This document shows, one piece after another, positions 1 to 12,066 of a DNA stretch of 64,000 nucleotides. Position numbers and translations under genes: made by a program. Below the pieces are notes generated by a model. It worked only from the letters and a program-made list of their open reading frames with translations, was not told the origin of the DNA and did no database searches. How positions within the stretch are numbered: position 1 is the first letter of the stretch; every line of letters begins with the position of its first letter. The DNA comes from Epiperipatus broadwayi (lineage: Eukaryota > Onychophora > Udeonychophora > Euonychophora > Peripatidae). The stretch lies in NCBI GenBank assembly GCA_028023455.1, contig JAQFVV010012476.1, forward strand, positions 4,915,094 to 4,979,093, read 5' to 3'.

Positions 1-253
1 CAGGAAAACAAATGCCTACAGTTTAAAAAAATCTGAGATAACTAAAATATATAGATATTACCCAGAGTCAGATTTGTATAACTTATCAATAAATTGGTTT
101 AGATTCAAAACCATTAACTTTTTCTTTAATATCAAGCTTTTATCTTCAATAATATGAGTTTTATGAATTCAAAAATCAGGGTTTAAAAAAAGCATGGTAA
201 GTCACATCATGTGATTTGAGAAATACATTCATTAAAAGCTTAAATAGCCTAAC
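1..253. other. AT-rich relic DNA
   Basis: No coding potential or recognisable element. A weak match to the duplication unit that follows (GTCACATCATGTGATTTGAG-like text near 192) suggests a third, older unit of the same tandem repeat. Confidence 0.4.
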
Positions 254-640
254 AAAGTTCAAAGATCATGGTCAAAAATTTGCACTGGAGGTCACATGAA
301 CTTGAGAGATATATTCTTTAATAGTATGTGCTGAAATATTGGGAAGATGGGTGGATAGATACACAAATTTGCCTTTATTTTATTTATATAATAAAATACA
401 TGATTTTTTTTTTTTTCAATTATAATACTTTTATTAAATAAAATGATATAAAATGTGAAAGGTCATGATCAAAAACATTGCAATGAAAATTGAGTGTATC
501 CAAGAAATATGTTCAATAAAAGTATATGCTAACATGTGAAAAATATTTAAAAGCATTGCAAATTTGTCTTTTATTATATTCATATAATAAAGTACATGAA
601 TTTTTAAAATTATTTTCAGTTACAATTTAGAAATTAAAAT
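254..640. repeat. Two-unit local tandem duplication, about 203 bp period
   Basis: The text 'gatcatggtcaaaaa' near 263 and 'gtcatgatcaaaaa' near 463 open two similar stretches. Each then runs through a 'tatgctgaaatatt/tatgctaacatgtg' segment and ends in the shared 'tatataataaaatacatga' type string (near 390 and 587). The units are diverged, with small indels, so the duplication is old. No function can be assigned. Confidence 0.6.
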
Positions 641-891
641 TATATAGAGGATAATCATTCCTACTCAATAGTGCCATTAAACAGTGTTGTTAAAACTGCA
701 AGAAAACTCTCACCCCAGCCACAAGATAGAGACTTTGAGAAAATAAAAATGATCATCTTATTTTCAAACTCAAATGCACTTAAATGAGCCAATCTTAAGC
801 ATCTAGAAGTGTGAGTATGAATATATAAAGGAGTCATTTAAAATCCTTTTTTTAATAATCTTATTGGTATTTCTGAATTTACTTTGTGCTA

Positions 892-1254
892 ATCATCATA
901 AATAATCCACTGCAGGATGAAGGTCTCTCCAAGTTCAATCCATCTTCTCTAATCTTTAAATTTTCTTCTCCACATCACCCCTGTACACCTTCTTATTTCA
1001 TCCATCCATCTCACATGTGGTCTCTTTCTGGGTCTTTTACAATTTCTTGGAATCCAGTTTAAGATTTCAATTGTTCATCTATCATCATCTCTTCTAGAAA
1101 TAAGTCCAGCCCAACTCCACTTCAGTCTCTTAATTTTTTCATTGAGGTCAGTAACACTGGTTTATTCTCTTACCCGTATATTGTGTTTTCAATCTCTTCT
1201 TGTTACTCCTAACATGCATCTCCCCATACTTCTGTGAGTGGTCTGAAGTCTATG
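892..1254 (-). pseudogene. RTE-type LINE, 3'-end fragment
   Basis: Read on the minus strand this matches the C-terminal coding part and 3' end of the longer RTE copy at 18406-19155. It keeps the ICR-like 'WAGHI' region, the 'RPHVRW' stretch and the 'LQWID' end, followed by a short TGATAA-type tail. It is 5' truncated near the 'LQTTQRSMER' segment and carries frame-breaking changes, for example near 1230-1250. Where the 18.4-kb copy has a stop after RPHVR, this copy keeps the tryptophan codon. It is a dead fragment typical of 5'-truncated LINE insertion. Confidence 0.85.
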
Positions 1255-2339
1255 TGCTAATATTGGATGTTAAATTATGTTTCAATCATTTTTACAAACA
1301 GAGACAGGTAAATATATAAAGATTATGACCAAAAAATTTGCAAAAAAAGATCGCATTAAAGTAAAGAGTCGGTCTTGTTTTAAAACATATATTGTGTAAA
1401 TTAAATGATTTGTTAATAATACTTGGTGAAAAAGACATCTACAATCATTAGAAAACATGATATTAGAATATCTAGTTGCTGATTCAGGATCTTATCTATA
1501 TAACTGTTTAAACAAGTCAACTTGAGTTCAAAACCATAGGGCATCTTAAATTTCAATCTTTACATTTGAATACTAAAGTAGAGTTAAAATTAATTATTAG
1601 ACACAATTTCATGTTATAGTTTTGAATTACAAACTTTCTTGAGAAATAGGAAAAATGCAGAAATGCTGGCCTGATGATGGGGGTTAAGTGCACATTATTA
1701 TCTAATAATAATTGATTGCTTAAGCTAATAATAGATGACACTAGAATAGCTGCTATTGCTTTAAAAATTTCTGTAAAATCTTCAAAGCAAATGAAATTAA
1801 AATGCTGATGTTGTTTATTCTTTTAGAAATAATTTATTCAAAAAATAAAAAAATCAGTCATTATATAACCAACAAGATACCATATGGCTTTAGTTTACAT
1901 TTTTCTATTCATTAGAAAATTCCTTTACTCTTACTACTTTTAAGCTTTAGTAATAAATAAATGGTAGGCAGCATAAAAGTAATGAAAATATAAAAATTTG
2001 CTAATGAATAGCAAAGTGTAAGCTAAATTCATATAACATTTTTTTGGTCATATGATGTCTTGTTGGTATTTGTATCAGTTCTAACCAAAGAATAAAGTTG
2101 CCTAAGGTTATTTAAAACTAAGATTACCATAATATATGAAAACTGAACCAGTTTCATATCTATATAATTATACAAACAAATAAGCTTGAATTACAAAAAA
2201 ATTATCACAAATTTTCAATTTCAGCAGGGAACTTGATAATACATCAAAAAGTAAAAAATGGCTGCTAGTGGACAAATGCATTAGAACCAAATTGAAATGC
2301 TTCAAAAAATCAAAAAACTTCCTCACTGGATAAAAGTCA
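1255..2339. other. Unannotated AT-rich interval
   Basis: Only short, unsupported open frames. One fragment near 1318-1350 ('gattatgaccaaaaaatttg') echoes the tandem unit at 254-640. Nothing else recognised. Confidence 0.4.
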
Positions 2340-2425
2340 TAGGCAAATTGCATTGCTGGGGATACTCGAATAGAACAATACTAGATAAGGATTTATTAAG
2401 CACTATCATCTGGAATATATTACTA
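2340..2425 (+). repeat. HHR-5 family arm fragment
   Basis: The segment containing 'ggatttattaagcactatca' and 'tctgg' matches the right arms of the 41-kb and 43-kb elements (for example 'ggatttattcagtgctatca' near 43400). It is short and isolated. No intact ribozyme core remains. Confidence 0.5.
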
Positions 2426-2870
2426 AAGCTTACCTATATGATATTAAAGTGGGGCAATAGAAGAATTTGATAAAAAATTAACATCATTCAGAAAAACAGT
2501 AAACTTAATAAAATTACTGTTCCAAGTGATTGAGTCCAATGTTAGCTGAGAATTTGAAAATTAAAAGTCCCTGAACTGACTCTCAGTTGATGAATAAATC
2601 AAAACTTCAACTTTCTTTATTGAATAATAACTTGCCATTTGAGTGTTAAAACTTTAGAGAGGGTCTTCTAATCAGCTGTCAATATGATGAGTGCTAAGCT
2701 GACAACTCGGTCTTTGTATTGTAATTCTTAAGCCAGAGGTCACTGATACAATTTTAAGGACAATAAATAGCTTTAACTACAAAGAGAATTTATGAACAGT
2801 TTGAATATTTTTTTATATTGTTATCTTATGTAAATAAGCATTTATTTTTATATAGCTCATGTTTACAATT

Positions 2871-3130
2871 GTATTACATTCAAATATCAGTCTTTCAAGC
2901 TAATTGTGTGTACACTTTTGCGAGTGTTAATAATAATAAATGAATACTTTTTTCTCCAATACAAATTTGCTCATATATAAGCATTTGAGTTGTAGGAATA
3001 AGTGGATTCATTTTATCCCTGCATAAATACTATATCTTGTGTTGGAGAGAAAAGTATTCATTTATTATTATTAACACTCGCAAAAGCGTATGCACAATTA
3101 GCTTGAAAGGCTGATATTTGAATGTAATAT
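2871..3130. repeat. FB-N foldback element
   Basis: Two arms of about 90 bp (2871-2963 and 3039-3130) are near-perfect reverse complements. Both contain 'aacactcgcaaaag' or its complement and the 'agcttgaaaggctgatattt' end. The loop is about 75 bp. A single arm of the same family lies at 39755-39880. No coding capacity; a MITE-like or foldback derivative. No clear target duplication was found. Confidence 0.8.
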
Positions 3131-6100
3131 ATTGTTATCTTGTAAAACTACTTTATGTGTTTTTATTTATAATAATAAAATTGTGCCAATACACATATAA
3201 TGTAAAGCTATACAAATGATAATTAACAAATTAAAAAGGCTTAGCACTTTTGAGAAAGTACATTTCTCATAATCATAGCCTACTATGACTCACTTGTAAA
3301 AATCATTATGTATGAACAATATGCAAACTTTATGCAAATGAGTCAATTAGCCCATCTTTTGGATATAGCAAAACATGATTCTTTGTGATTAATTGTGAAA
3401 GAGTCTTTTGTTATGAAGCAAGCCTTTTTTACCTTACATTTAACATCATGCCTCTCAGTACAAACCTATTTTGCAATGGTGGGTTCAAACTCATGTCCAT
3501 CCATTTTTTGATGTTGCATGAATATTGAACTTCATTATGGATTGGTATGTGACTTATTATACCTATACTTATGCTGTAACAGCCTAGAAACTATGGTGGA
3601 TTTGGTTTCGCCATAGTATTAGATTTTAGATCCATTGTGAGGGCAGGCAATGTTATACACAGCCTGTGGGGTTTGATCATGAGCTATGGTGTCTTTAGTG
3701 TTGTTAATAAGCCTATTAGTTGAGAGAGGTGTGTGAAAACTCAAAATGAAACTCTCTAAAGAAAGTCCTGTGGAATGTTTTTTTTTTACAAAGAGGTTAT
3801 GTAATGTAAGGCAACAACATTTTTAATTCTCTGTTTTCCTATATTATTAATAAAATGTCTAATCATATTATAAACTGTACTGCACTTATATCCTGCTTTG
3901 ATTAAATCATGAGTATAATTAATCATATTAAACCTTTTATCCACCTCAAATTTGCACACGGTAATTTCTATTTAGTAGTTACAAAATTACTTATTTTGAA
4001 GTGTTTTGGATGTTTCAGTAGTGCTAGTATTCCTTTACATTTTTCTTCACTCATTTGCAGTTCTCTATGATTTTAGTTTACCACATGCAGCTTTTTTTTT
4101 TTTTTTGCCTAGAAATCATTAATTAAAATCTATTAATTAAAAAAATCTAGTATCATACAGACCTCTAGAAAATTAGATATAAAACAAGCTGGCAGATGCC
4201 TTATTTGGATCTCAAAACAAATGACAATTTCTGATTGTTAGATTATTTGGCCTTGTCATGGTATTTAAAAAAAACTATAATTTATTTATAAATCTAAGGT
4301 TATTTATGCAATGTTTTTACAAAATATTTATTTAAAACTAAAAAACTACATGACTACAATTAGTTATTATTTAAAAACATTTGTTTTTTAAGAAAAGTTA
4401 TAAAATTAGTTACGGCAAAGCGGAAGTTGTTTTTACTGGCTAACAAGAATGGTTTCATAAATGCCGGTAAAAAAAATTTTTGTAAAATTTTAAAAATAAT
4501 AAATTTAATTTTGAATTTAAGACATATTTTCATTCTTTAATTCGCTTCTAATTTATAAATAGAATTCAAATAAAAAATATTTCATTCTATTTTTTTTATG
4601 AATAGACATCCAATAAAGAAAAACTCTATTTGTATAGTTATAAATTTCATTTAGTACTTTATTTCCTGTTTGGAGAAATTAAATATTACCTTGTCGAATG
4701 TCTATTATTTGAAAGATTATACTAGTAATAAATAATATAAAGATTACCAATGCATGATATGGAGGGAGGAGGACGAATTATAAAAATGTAATTATGAACT
4801 ATTACTAAGGTCTTTCAGATAAAAATAGAGGATTAAAACTGGACAGATTAAGTAACTTCTAAATTTTGAAATGCAAAAATATAATGACGAAACTAAGCAT
4901 AGAATATCCCACAGTGATTAAAGAAGAGAGAACATCAGACTATTACAATTTTATAGTTTTTAATTAACATTTGGGACAGCACTCACACCACTTCATAATT
5001 TTCATGTGATAAACTTAACCTGATAGTATCATATTAAAAGAAAAAATCAGTAATTTCTATAGTAGATTATCAAGTGGTATTTTGCATTCAGAAATTGACA
5101 AATTATTATTATTTATTTGAATAAATTTTAATTATGCTAGTTCAGGGCCAAAAAAAGTAAAGTAGTAAGCATTATATTACAAATTGGCAATTAATCTAAA
5201 AGTTGGAAGATGATAATATGATATTTTTTTAATGTTTTTTATCTTTTGGATGATAGTATTTAGATATATATTTGCCAACCTATATTGAATAGATGATAAA
5301 ATTGCCTATGAACTAGTTATTACAAAACAAAATTAGAACCTGAAAAATATTTCCAAGTTTTTATTTATCTCAGTTGAAATCGGTCATAATCAGGGCAAGT
5401 CAAATAAATAAATAAATAAATAACTTTTTGCTTAGAATTGGAGCAATGATCCATTGAACTTGATTTCCAGGATTCACCAGACTACAACTGCATTAAAATA
5501 TGCAGATATTGTTCTCATGGTGTAAAAAATAATGCAGTGAAGACAATTTAATGCACTATTTCTACATTATAAGCCTGATTCTCTATTGTTTTACATTTAA
5601 AAAGTATATATATATATATGCGTGTGTGCGTGCGTGGCATCATATGTGTGTAAAATAAAAAGCTTTTTTTAAAAAAAAAAAAGAATTAATATAAAAAAAA
5701 AGAAAATTAAATACATTGGGTTTCTGTTAATATGGTTGTAATTACAGATAATGAAATTAAGTTTAACCAACTGCAAATTAAATTGATGAAATATGAAATT
5801 AATTTGTAATGAAAAAAATTAAAATTATGCAGATAGATGATGGATAAAAATGTGTTAATTAAAAAGTCTGCCCTCCATAATTCGATGTAGCCATAAGTAG
5901 TGGATCCTGAAACTCAAGGTCCATGGATCACAACCCTGCTCTATTATTTCTGTTATTCTAATTTCTATTTATTTTTTACTAAAAAAAAAATTTGTAAAAG
6001 AAACTAGTATTTTTGAAATATTTAAAAATTGTTAAATCAATAAGAAAGAAAATAAGAATTAAATAATCTTAAAAAGATTTTAAATATTTAGGTTTCTCCC

Positions 6101-6759
6101 AATCCTGTAGATGATCCACAGGTTCAATACCACAAAATTTATTCTTATTTTATATAGGGTTCTTCATGTATGGAGAATGGTGCCATGGGTCACTTCTGGC
6201 TTGTCTTCCATACTGTTGCTGATATCTGTATATGTTAGATTGCCATTTTTGCATTTATTTGATGGCAAAAACTGGATATAATATAAATGCTGATTTCTTA
6301 GTTTTAAAAAAGTCTGAAAATGACAGCATTGTTACGAAGAACTAACCATGCTGCTGTTTGATTGTTTATTTGTTCTCAGGATTCAAGAATGCTGGTGAAA
6401 GAACTAACATGTGGTTTTTCTTTTATGACTTCCAAAAAAACAATTGATTACCTTTTCTAGTTTATTTACATATTTATGATTATTTTTGCAAAATCTTTGT
6501 AGAATATTTATTTTAAAAGTAAAAAAATTATGATTAAACTTACATTTTATTTATTCAACTCTCTTTATTTTAAAAAAGACACCTCAAGAGAAATGCCACC
6601 TTAGTAAAATAGAAATACTCTTTTGTTGATAAAGATATGCTGTCATAAACACCATAGATGACATAATGGGTATTTATTTAGAATTAGAAATGAACTTAAA
6701 GCTAATTTTCTTTCACTCATTAAAACTGTTTTATTCACTATTGTTTTGATTGTGATTAG
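3131..6759. other. Long interval without recognisable genes
   Basis: AT-rich DNA with poly-T (4091-4106), poly-A/T (about 5662-5702), an AAAT run (5404-5423) and a TA/TG microsatellite (5596-5635). No open frame, box A/box B pair or ribozyme core stands out. Probably very old repeats beyond recognition by eye. Confidence 0.4.
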
Positions 6760-7705
6760 TTTATTAGTCACTCTTTAGATTAGAGATTATCCAATTGTGA
6801 ATATTATTTCTGCAGTATAATTTTCACTACACCACTTTTATACAAGGTACAGACTGGTTTCTATCTGCTTTTAACACCTTGTGGAAGGATGTAATAAGAA
6901 ACTTATGGTCACAGGCATGTGAAAATAACATATGATCCCCAAGATGTACATTTCAAATTGAACCAGCACTCATCAGTTGGCCAGACCCCATTCTCTTACA
7001 CATATCTTTATCTTTGTTTAGTATATAATTATAGATAGAAAATTACCACAATTTATTTGATGTCAAATATGCTGCTCTCACAATTTTGACACAAATCACT
7101 TAATGAAAGTATATTAATAATTTTATTAGTCATTTATTAGACCAAAAATTCCATTAATTAATAATATTTCTGAACAATAAGTTTCACTACATCACTCTCA
7201 TGCAAAGTAGGGACTGGTTTCGATCTATTCACTTTTAATACCTTGTGGCCAGGGATGTAATCATAAACATATAACCACAGAAAAAGATCTATAATTCCCA
7301 AGATGCACATTTCATGCTGAACCAGCACTCATTTTGGCCCAGACCCCACAATCTCTTACATATGTCTTTATCAATATTCAGTATATATATATATATATGG
7401 GTGTGTGTGTGGGTGTGTCAAACTACTACAGTTTTATTGACAAGTGTCAAATGTGCTGATCCCCCACTTTGGTATAAATCACTTAATAAAATTATATTGT
7501 TAATTTTTATTAGTCATTCATTAGACTAGAGATTATCTAATAATGATTAATATTTCTGTAATGTAATTTTTGCTACATCATTCTCACATAAGGTAGAAAC
7601 TGGTTTCTATCCACTTTTAACATCTGTGGATGGATGTAATCATAAACATATGACCAAACAAACAGCACTCATCAGTTGGTCCACATCACTATCTCCCACA
7701 TATAT
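6760..7705 (-). repeat. Tandem triplication of HHR-3 (D-type) units
   Basis: Three successive units start at about 6760, 7121 and 7506, each with 'tttattagtca', a 'taatatttctg' stretch, 'actggttt' and an 'aacac/ataccttgtgg' segment. Units 1 and 2 are about 361 and 385 bp; unit 3 is cut where it runs into the E-type repeat. Each unit carries, on the minus strand, a degraded hammerhead core: near 6950-6992 CTGATGAGTGCTGG is kept but helix II is broken, and near 7300-7345 CTGATGA has become AAAATGA. Tandem arrangement is normal for hammerhead repeats that multiply through multimeric RNA. Confidence 0.75.
7383..7420. repeat. TA/TG compound microsatellite
   Basis: A run of TA followed by GGGTGTGTGTGTG-type sequence inside the second D-type unit, at the place where the first unit has 'tatataattatagatag'. 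It is a unit-specific expansion. Confidence 0.8.
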
Positions 7706-8485
7706 TGGCATCAATAAGGAGTTTGAATGTTCCATCATTGGATTTTCAATGATATGGATGACTTAAAAATTGGAAGCTGGAGAAGATTGAAGTATGTCCA
7801 TTGAAGATTGAAGATTTGCTATCTTAGTGTAAACTGAGCACTGATTGTATTTATGACTGGAATATAGTGTTCTGGATCAAGTGATGAATGATGATTCAGC
7901 ATGAAATACATATATTGGAGATCATTTATCTTTTACAAGTGTGTGGTCATATGTTTCAGTTGTGTAAGATAGATTGGATAGCTGTGGAGAGCTTAAACAT
8001 CTGAGTTCAAGTTTCTAATAATTGCATTAAATTTAGTATAGACAATATACTTGTATTTGAAGATTACATAACATATATTCTGCCCATCCCTCTTCTTTGT
8101 TTTTAAATAAACATATTGAGGTCTTATTTGTGAGGGATCAGACTGACTTAATGTCAACATGGGTGTGACAATAATATTGGCATCAACAAGGGCTCTGAGT
8201 GTTCCATCATCAGATTTTCAGGTAATGTGGATGGTTTAAGAATTGGAAGGTGAAGAAGATTAAAGGTTATCCATTAAAGTTTGAAAATTTTCTATCTTAT
8301 ATAAACTGAGCACTGATTGCATATATATGGGAAAGATGGTGAGTGCTAGATTAGCACAAAATACCTATATTGGAGATCATTTTATATTTTTTCCATGGCA
8401 TGTGATCATATGTATCAATTGTAAAAGATAGAGTGAATAGCCATGAGGAGTTTGAAAGTTTGAGTTCAAGTCTTTTCTAATTATA
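7701..8485 (+). repeat. Two tandem HHR-3 (E-type) units
   Basis: Units start at 'attggcatcaa' near 7704 and 8175, a period of about 472 bp. Each has 'gttccatcat', 'gattttca', 'aactgagcactgattg' and a degraded hammerhead region (near 7885-7920 and 8340-8375) reading toward the plus strand, followed by the 'ttggagatcattt' segment. Both cores are mutated: the first has GTGATGA for CTGATGA, the second lost the motif. The same unit recurs at 15.9-16.5 and 27.3-27.8 kb. Confidence 0.75.
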
Positions 8486-8773
8486 TATATAAAACATATA
8501 ATACAAATAAAATGAATGTTGATTAAAAAAGTATTGTAATAAAATTATATATATATATGTATGTTTTATGAGCATTCGGCAGCATTAGGCACCATAGTTC
8601 AAGTCCCTTCTAATTATATATATATATATCTGTTAATTAAAAACTTGATAATAAATAAGACAAAAAAAATATTTAATTTTATTTAGAATTTAGAACTAAA
8701 TGTAGATTTTCTAATTATTAAATTAATTATAGATGATTTTCATCCATCTAACACACATTCCAACATGCATAAC
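8486..8773. other. AT-rich linker with TA runs
   Basis: Contains two short TA microsatellites (about 8548-8558, 8617-8629), each following a similar 'caagtc..ttctaattatata' string (8468 and 8598). Otherwise featureless. Confidence 0.4.
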
Positions 8774-8963
8774 AAATATCACATGGCCATTTCCTAAGAT
8801 CTGGGTGCAGTGATCTCAGATTCAAGACTTCTCACTGATGAAGGCCATAAGCCAGAAACTAGTCTGGAAATATTGGATGAATAGATACTAGATAGGAAAT
8901 TTGGCATCCATTGATTACTCTGGCTTGCATTGAGTGGCACTACTGTATGGAGAGTTTTGCCTG
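8774..8963 (+). repeat. HHR-2 element copy with ribozyme core
   Basis: Family end 'tatggagagttttgcc' lies at 8946-8961. The family also includes copies at 9.6, 11.6, 22.0, 22.4, 35.5 and 58.3 kb. The unit is about 190-230 bp, with a central hammerhead core and an end that forms terminal inverted repeats in the fuller copies (35513-35776, 58326-58557). No coding sequence. The other end is the 'atcacatg' motif found in sister copies. Confidence 0.8.
8829..8870 (+). ncRNA. Hammerhead ribozyme core (HHR-2, partly decayed helix I)
   Basis: CTGATGA at 8835-8841 is followed by helix II (GGC/GCC closing a short loop, with an A-A mismatch at its base), GAAAC, a two-base loop and the GTC cleavage triplet at 8862-8864. 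The flank 3' of the site (TGGAAA) pairs with TTCTCA before the core except for one position. The two-base-pair helix III matches minimal type I hammerheads described in Penelope-like elements, which are thought to work best as dimers. Activity is untested. Confidence 0.6.
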
Positions 8964-9317
8964 TTTTAATGCATAACAAATAATTTAATATGTATGCATA
9001 AGTAGATATATAATATTTCCACTGGAAAAAAGTCTAATGAAAATTGTTTTCTGTGCCTAAATAATGTGTTTTATGAAATACTTATCCCATTCTTTGTCTA
9101 TATAATTTTGGAAACTTATTAAAACTGCCAATAAAAGTATCAACTTCAATATAAAGTCCTTACTTCAAATCAGTGACTGCAGAACGTTTGATATATTTAA
9201 ATCAAAGTATGCATATATATTCAAAAATCAGATATAACCTATAAAAATATTTTATTAAAATTTGCAAACATTTGCTTATCTGCATAAGAAAGTTGTTTCT
9301 TCTTTATAACTTAAAGC

Positions 9318-9556
9318 TTCTTTCTTTTTTATAACCTAAGGCTGAATGCACTTTTCGTAAAATTCACCATAATCATAGATACATTTGTTTATCTACATAA
9401 CCTAAAGCTGAGTACAACTTTGATGAAGTTCACCATATAATCATAAAGCTGAGCACGAAGTGTGATAAATTTCATCTTAAATAGAGTTTTATGATTATGT
9501 GTTTATGATGAACTTCATCATTGGCATACTCAACTTTAGGTTATAAAAAAGAAAGA
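9318..9556. repeat. Foldback repeat
   Basis: 'ttttttataacctaaggctg' near 9327 is complementary to 'caactttaggttataaaaaa' near 9529, and the arms continue through an 'aaattcacc / gatgaacttcat' segment. The loop holds further short copies of the same words ('ataacctaaagctgag' at 9399 and 'cataaagctgagcacg' at 9444), so it is a small cluster of direct and inverted repeats. Confidence 0.6.
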
Positions 9557-9607
9557 AAACATTTTGCAATAGAAATGAACAAATATTTGGAAATGTGAAT
9601 TAAGCCA

Positions 9608-9836
9608 ATAAACATCACATGACCACCACTTCTTATGCTTGTGCATTAGATCCTAAGATCTAGGTGCAGTGCTCTCAGATCCAAGGCTCCTCACTGAAGA
9701 AGGCCACAAGACAGAAACTAGTCTGGGGATATTGAATGAGTATGCACTAGATGGGGATTTTATGCACAAGCCTTCTGGCATCCATTGATTACTCTAGATT
9801 GCTGTGTGTGGCAATACATACAGTGAGTTTTTCCTG
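9608..9836 (+). repeat. HHR-2 element copy
   Basis: Runs from the 'aaacatcacatga' end to a decayed 'acatacagtgagttttt' end. It keeps the longer middle segment 'cactagatggggattttatg' that is reversed in the 35.5-kb copy. At about 229 bp it is one of the more complete units and lets the order of family blocks be read. Confidence 0.8.
9688..9729 (+). ncRNA. Hammerhead ribozyme core (HHR-2)
   Basis: The core reads CTGAAGA (position 7 is not conserved in hammerheads), helix II, GAAAC, TA, GTC (9721-9723). Helix I is intact: TCCTCA at 9688-9693 pairs with TGGGGA at 9724-9729. Helix II is damaged (GGC facing GAC), which would weaken folding. The match follows the known three-helix consensus; cleavage is inferred, not shown. 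Confidence 0.6.
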
Positions 9837-10695
9837 AAATGTGAATTACAAATACAAATAAAAAAAATCGAAAATATTTTATTTTATATTTATATAAATA
9901 CTTTCAGAAATAATATTAAAAAAATTTAAGCATAATAAACAATTTAAAATATGGTAGATAAAAGAGTACTAAATATTTTTACAGCATTATCAATAAAAAT
10001 TGTTTATAGGTGAAATAAAAGTAGCACGATAAAATTACTTGCCTCCCATCTCAAATTATGTATAAAGAACTTATATTAAATATGTATATATTAAATACAT
10101 TTTTAAAAGATTTTTATTTTTATTTTTTTTTCTATTAAATTCATTGCGTGTTTAGTAGATTATTTTTAAGAAACTTTTTCATTAAATTCAAAATGTCCAT
10201 TTTTAGGGCGTATCCGAAGTGCCAAAATTGTTGTAACATGTACAATATATATTTAATACGATGTAATGGACATTAAAGTAAAAAGAACTTATATTCTAGC
10301 TTTTCTTTATAATATATTAACCAGTACTGGAATCTATTGCTTATCCAGCTTACAGTTTTTCTTGTTTTTCCTGCTATAAAAAGGTGGATTTGTCCTACTC
10401 ATTCAAGATTTTATTTATTGAGTACAACTACTATAATAGTTATATATGTGCATATTCATCATCACCATTTTAAGGACAAAAAGTGCATTACCAAGTTAAC
10501 TTAGGAATTACTTTATTGGATACAACTATGTTCCTCTGACCTAATTAGCAAGGCACTATAAAAGGGATAAAAATATTAACAACCATGAAAAAGAGTATTA
10601 TTAAATCAAAATACCGTTAAAAAGAAAGGTTTGAAGTATCTCTTGACTGTTTTGTAAATGTAGAGTTTAAGAACAAATAGTATTTTTAATTACTG
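9837..10695. other. Unannotated AT-rich interval
   Basis: No element recognised; poly-A/T tracts near 9860 and 10110-10135. No defensible coding frame. Confidence 0.4.
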
Positions 10696-11500
10696 TTTTC
10701 TAAGAGAACAGATTTAACCCACCAATACATGCACTATAGTATAATAATCAATTAGCAATGTTAGCTACTATCCAAGTCACAAGATAAAAACTTTGAAAAT
10801 CTTTGTACCTAAAGGCAATTATATAGGCAAATTTTAACCATCTTGGAATAAACCCATGAAAACATTAAATTAATCACTTTACTTATATTTCTTTTTATAT
10901 CATATTAACACTTGCAAAATATCAAAATTTATTCCTCATCAATATTAAAAAATATACTTAATGTAAATAATCAAGTGTTAATATGATATAAAAAAGGAAT
11001 TGTAAGTAAAGTGAATAATTTCATATATCCATACTCTCATTCAAAAATTTAAGGAATGCCTATGTAATTGCATTTAGGTATAAAAATAAGATGGCAATTC
11101 TTATATTTTCAAAATCTTTATCTTATAAGTTTGATAAAGAGTCTATTTGTATTTAATTACTATAATGGTCAAATATACAATACAATTTATTTGTCCATAA
11201 TGTTGTCACAATTATATAAATTAATAATCAATCAAAATAGGATTGAAATAAACAACTATTATTAACTATATTATAATATTTATTGAACCAGCTTTCATCT
11301 CCATTGAGACTTTCTCTTGAGAAGGTATCAACAGAGATGAAAGTCAGTTCTATAAATATTATAATATAGTTATTAATAGTTGTTTATTTCAATCCAATTT
11401 TGACTGATTATTTATATACTTGTATCTAACATTGCTAATTGAATATTATACTATGCTGTGTCTGTAAAGGGTCAATTCCCTTCTCTTAGAATTACAGCTT
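10696..11500. repeat. Composite nested inverted repeat, about 800 bp
   Basis: The outer arms pair around 10732-10770 and 11422-11460 (shared 'aattagcaatgttag' and its complement, plus 'ttctaagagaa' facing 'ttctcttagaa'). Inside lie two further hairpins. Hairpin 1 has arms 10775-10915 and 10972-11125, including 'tgttaatatgatata' facing its complement. Hairpin 2 has arms 11222-11312 and 11334-11420, nearly perfect over about 85 bp. No coding sequence is convincing. The layout suggests one foldback element inside or beside another. Confidence 0.7.
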
Positions 11501-11605
11501 GACACTGTGCTAATAAAATTTCTTGATTATTTATATTAATTACTGTTTTAATTTTATGATAGATAAATTAATCCTAAAACAATTTTATATAAAAGATTTT
11601 AAACC

Positions 11606-11790
11606 ATTAAGCATCACATGATCACTATCTAGGTGCAGTGCTCTCAGATCCAAAGTTTCTCACTGACAATGGCCACAAACCAGAAACTAGTCTGGGGATA
11701 TTGGATGAGTAGGCATTAGATAAGCTTTCTGGCATTCATTGATTACTCTGGTTGGCACAGAGTGGCAATACTGCATGGAGAGTTTTGCTG
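11606..11790 (+). repeat. HHR-2 element copy with degraded ribozyme
   Basis: Contains the 'aagcatcacatgatcac' end, the 'ggtgcagtgctctcagatcc' segment and the 'atggagagttttgc' end. The core reads CTGACAA, so the essential G8 is lost, although GAAAC-TA-GTC-TGGGGA is kept. Probably dead. Confidence 0.75.
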
Positions 11791-11992
11791 TGTTTATAAA
11801 AGGTTTATTGTAGTTTTTCTTTAATGTTTGCATTTAATAATGGGGGTATATTTTTTTCATGATATTTGACTGTTTAGTAGTTTTTTTCTGAACTTCTTTA
11901 TTAATTAAGCATTATGAAAAGAGTCATAAAAAGGACAGCTAGTCTGCCAAAATATAATTAAGAAGTCAGATCTTGAGTTCAAACCTCATTTA

Positions 11993-11997
11993 AAAAC

Positions 11998-12031
<34 letters not shown>

Positions 12032-12066
12032 GTTTTTAAATATATATATATATATATATATATATA
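11993..12066. repeat. TA microsatellite in a palindrome
   Basis: Two TA tracts are separated by 'gggtttttaaa', and the left tract is preceded by 'tttaaaaaccca'. The whole is self-complementary and could extrude as a cruciform. Just upstream, 'cttgagttcaaacctca' (11971-11987) resembles a tRNA T-arm, but no box A partner convinced me. Confidence 0.75.

Noticed and set aside
11971-11987. Isolated tRNA T-arm-like motif
   Set aside because: No box A at the right distance and no acceptor pairing.
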